A stretch of DNA of 7,637 bases, taken from assembly GCA_039194665.1 (NCBI GenBank), contig JBCCVW010000214.1:1-7637 (forward strand), written 5' to 3'. Numbering within the stretch: the first letter of the stretch is position 1; each line of letters opens with the position of its first letter. Made by a program: the position numbers and the translations under genes. Origin of the DNA: JABSQH01 sp039194665. GTDB taxonomy: Bacteria; Actinomycetota; Acidimicrobiia; Acidimicrobiales; Ilumatobacteraceae. The notes beneath the pieces were generated by a model. That model was not told where the DNA came from and made no database searches. It worked only from the letters and a program-made list of their open reading frames with translations. Positions 6,339 through 7,637 of this stretch are shown piece after piece.

Positions 6339-7249
6339 ACATCACCGAGCAGATCCCCGAGGCACTCGCCGGGCAACGCCTCGACCGCATCGTCGCCCTG
6401 GTCGCCGACGTCAGCAGGGCTGATGCCGCCCGGCTCGTCGATCTCGGCGGGGTGACGGTCGATGGTGCGGTCGTCGTCAGCGGCAAGACGCGGATGGCGG
6501 CTGGTCAGCTGCTCGTGGTGGACCCGACCAAACTCCCCGCCGATGCGCCGCCGGCACCGGACCCGACGGTGCTGTTCGATGTCGTGCACCAGGACGCGGC
6601 GGTGGTCGTGGTGGACAAGCCACCAGGGCTCGTGGTCCATCCCGGTGCCGGCAACTCCGACGGCACCCTGGTCAACGGCCTGCTCGCGCGGTTTCCCGAC
6701 CTGGTCGGTGTTGGTGATGCGCAACGACCAGGGATCGTGCACCGGCTCGATGCGGGCAGCTCGGGGTTGCTCGTGGTGGCCCGTACCGAGACGGCGCGCG
6801 AGTCGCTCGTCGCCCAGTTCGCAGCGCACCTGGCCGGTCGCCGTTACGACGCGGTCGTGTGGGGTGTACCTGCCGCAGCCCGAGGCCTGGTCGATGCGCC
6901 GATCGGTCGCGACCCGCGAGATCCGTTGCGGATGGCCGTGGTTGCCGACGGTCGCCCCGCGCGCACCGAATACGAGGTCGTTGGCGAACTCGACCAACCG
7001 GTCGCTGGAGCGCGCATCTCATGCCGGTTGCAGACGGGACGAACGCACCAGATTCGTGTCCACCTCTCGTCGATCGGTCACCCGATCGTTGGCGACGAGG
7101 TCTACGGCAAGGGTCGTCCGCGCCACGGTCTCGACCGACCATTCCTGCACGCCACCGAGCTGTCGTTCGACCATCCGGCCACCGGCGACCGCGTGACGTT
7201 CACCACCCCCCTCGCCCCCGACCTCCAATCCTGGCTGAACGGCCAATAG
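6335..7249 (+). CDS. rluD: 23S rRNA pseudouridine synthase, RluA/RluD family
   Basis: This 304-residue protein is predicted to isomerise specific uridines to pseudouridine in 23S rRNA (RluD acts on helix 69 in E. coli). An S4 RNA-binding domain covers about residues 12-60 (RLDRIVALVADVSRADAARL..GGVTVDG). The catalytic domain carries VVDKPPGLVVHPG (about 92-104), the signature HRLDAGSSGLLVVAR with catalytic D139, and the LQTGRTHQIRVHL motif (about 232-244). The usual HRLDxxTSG threonine is serine here, a mild change. The GTG start at 6335 is chosen because residues from VNITEQIPEALAGQRLD match the family N-terminus and because it overlaps the lspA stop as GTGA (6335-6338), a sign of coupled translation; no Shine-Dalgarno is visible. 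The frame is open further upstream inside lspA, but that part is a shadow. The exact target uridines cannot be read from sequence. Confidence 0.93.
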   Translation: MNITEQIPEALAGQRLDRIVALVADVSRADAARLVDLGGVTVDGAVVVSGKTRMAAGQLLVVDPTKLPADAPPAPDPTVLFDVVHQDAAVVVVDKPPGLVVHPGAGNSDGTLVNGLLARFPDLVGVGDAQRPGIVHRLDAGSSGLLVVARTETARESLVAQFAAHLAGRRYDAVVWGVPAAARGLVDAPIGRDPRDPLRMAVVADGRPARTEYEVVGELDQPVAGARISCRLQTGRTHQIRVHLSSIGHPIVGDEVYGKGRPRHGLDRPFLHATELSFDHPATGDRVTFTTPLAPDLQSWLNGQ

Positions 7250-7259
7250 GGGGCCTGGG

Positions 7260-7277
7260 AGGGCGACCGAGCCCGGT
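7260..7277 (+). repeat. 18-bp direct repeat, copy 1
   Basis: AGGGCGACCGAGCCCGGT occurs here and again, exactly, at 7348-7365, one 88-bp period apart. Copy 1 starts ten bases after the rluD stop. Both copies are in the short region between the convergent rluD and rrf2-type genes. The function is unknown; it may be a dispersed intergenic repeat. Confidence 0.85.
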
Positions 7278-7279
7278 CG
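7264..7279 (+). terminator. Possible hairpin downstream of rluD
   Basis: CGACCG (7264-7269), a 4-base loop AGCC, and CGGTCG (7274-7279) form a perfect 6-bp GC-rich stem 14 bases after the rluD stop. No T-tract follows, so it would be an atypical terminator or a 3'-end stabilising stem. It overlaps repeat copy 1. Confidence 0.3.
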
Positions 7280-7329
7280 GAGACGTGCTGAGAAGCAGGT
7301 GGGCGAGCGTCATGGGCGCGAGCACGGCA

Positions 7330-7347
7330 GGCGAGGGAAAGCCCGCC
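7330..7347 (-). terminator. Possible hairpin downstream of the Rrf2-family gene
   Basis: Read on the minus strand, GGCGGG-CTTT-CCC-TC-GCC forms a stem with a two-base bulge shortly after the stop of the convergent regulator gene. It lacks a clear T-tract. It could act in either direction between the two converging genes, but the support is weak. Confidence 0.25.
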
Positions 7348-7365
7348 AGGGCGACCGAGCCCGGT
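7348..7365 (+). repeat. 18-bp direct repeat, copy 2
   Basis: This is the exact second copy of the 7260-7277 repeat. Its last base is also the last base of the TAA stop of the minus-strand Rrf2-family gene. Unlike copy 1, the stem is not extended here, because TAT rather than CGG follows, so only a 4-bp ACCG/CGGT pairing remains. Confidence 0.85.
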
Positions 7366-7637
7366 TATGACGGCCAGGGAGCATCGCCGTTGGCGATGGC
7401 GGCGATCTGGTCGAGGGTGTAGCTCTCGAGGTAGGTGCGCATGTGCTCGCCGGCGAGGTCCCAGATCTGGAGCAGCACGCATTGACCCTCGTGGTCGCAT
7501 GCGCCGTCTTGGTGCGGTTGCCCGAAGTCGCCGAGCGTGATCGGGCCATCGACCGCCGACACGATCTCGCTGAGCCGGATTTCGGCTGGCGGCCGCGCCA
7601 GCACGTACCCACCGCCCACGCCGCGCTTGGATCGGAC
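7365..7637 (-). CDS. Rrf2-family transcriptional regulator (partial, N-terminus outside window)
   Basis: The minus strand is open from the right edge to a TAA at 7367-7365, giving the last 90 residues. VRSKRGVGGGYVLARPP (visible residues 1-17) is the wing of the Rrf2 winged helix, and IRLSEIVSAVDGPI (20-33) is the start of the dimerisation helix and linker. CDHEGQC (47-53) followed by W59 matches the place of the iron-sulfur ligands in IscR and NsrR. Only two cysteines are visible; the first IscR-type cysteine position is occupied by proline and the IscR histidine three after the last cysteine is leucine. Cluster binding is therefore possible but unsure. About 50 residues, including the recognition helix, are missing. 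A GTG at 7619 falls inside the wing and is not the real start. The gene faces rluD and is transcribed separately. Its targets cannot be told from this window. Confidence 0.88.
   Translation of the reverse strand, partial: VRSKRGVGGGYVLARPPAEIRLSEIVSAVDGPITLGDFGQPHQDGACDHEGQCVLLQIWDLAGEHMRTYLESYTLDQIAAIANGDAPWPS

Noticed and set aside
7312..7422. Possible small plus-strand gene after rluD beginning at the ATG at 7312
   Set aside because: No ribosome binding site, no recognisable product, and it overlaps the antisense end of the Rrf2-family gene and the direct repeat.
1..7637. A defence system, mobile element or CRISPR array
   Set aside because: Every plus-strand gene is a recognisable housekeeping family in a conserved order, and no transposase, integrase, spaced repeat array or toxin-antitoxin pair is visible.

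Overview
This window is about 7.6 kb of GC-rich bacterial chromosome. It reads as a core housekeeping segment from an actinobacterium (Actinomycetota). The basis is the gene order: the end of a yggS-type gene, then sepF, a DivIVA-domain gene, ileS, a lysine-rich DksA/TraR-like gene, lspA and rluD, all on the plus strand. This closely resembles the segment downstream of the division and cell-wall cluster in Streptomyces and related genera. The divergent DivIVA protein, the absence of yggT and the TAnnnT promoters close to starts suggest a deep branch such as Acidimicrobiia. That placement is inference and could not be tested here.

Layout. Positions 1-93 hold the last 30 codons of a YggS/PLPBP-family gene. 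sepF (171-776) and the DivIVA-domain gene (797-1789) follow with a 20-bp gap and are probably co-transcribed. They encode two cytoplasmic proteins that typically organise the division septum and cell poles. ileS (1862-4969) is a long, eukaryote-like (type II) isoleucyl-tRNA synthetase. It starts with a GTG that lies where its transcript probably begins, and there is no room for a T-box leader. A second promoter-like region with a strong ribosome binding site precedes the DksA/TraR-like gene (5046-5795). lspA (5814-6338) and rluD (6335-7249) follow closely, with lspA and rluD overlapping by 4 bp, so these three form an apparent operon. A convergent Rrf2-family regulator (7365-7637, minus strand) runs off the right end.

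The genes share growth-linked roles: septum and pole organisation, tRNA charging, nucleoid or RNA polymerase regulation, lipoprotein maturation and 23S rRNA pseudouridylation. No mobile element, CRISPR array, tRNA, rRNA or defence system was seen. The most unusual items are three. The DksA-like protein has lost all four zinc-finger cysteines and carries a histone-H1-like lysine/alanine-rich N-terminus. ileS appears leaderless. An exact 18-bp direct repeat sits in the convergent intergenic region at 7250-7364. No clear, wholly new multi-gene system is visible.
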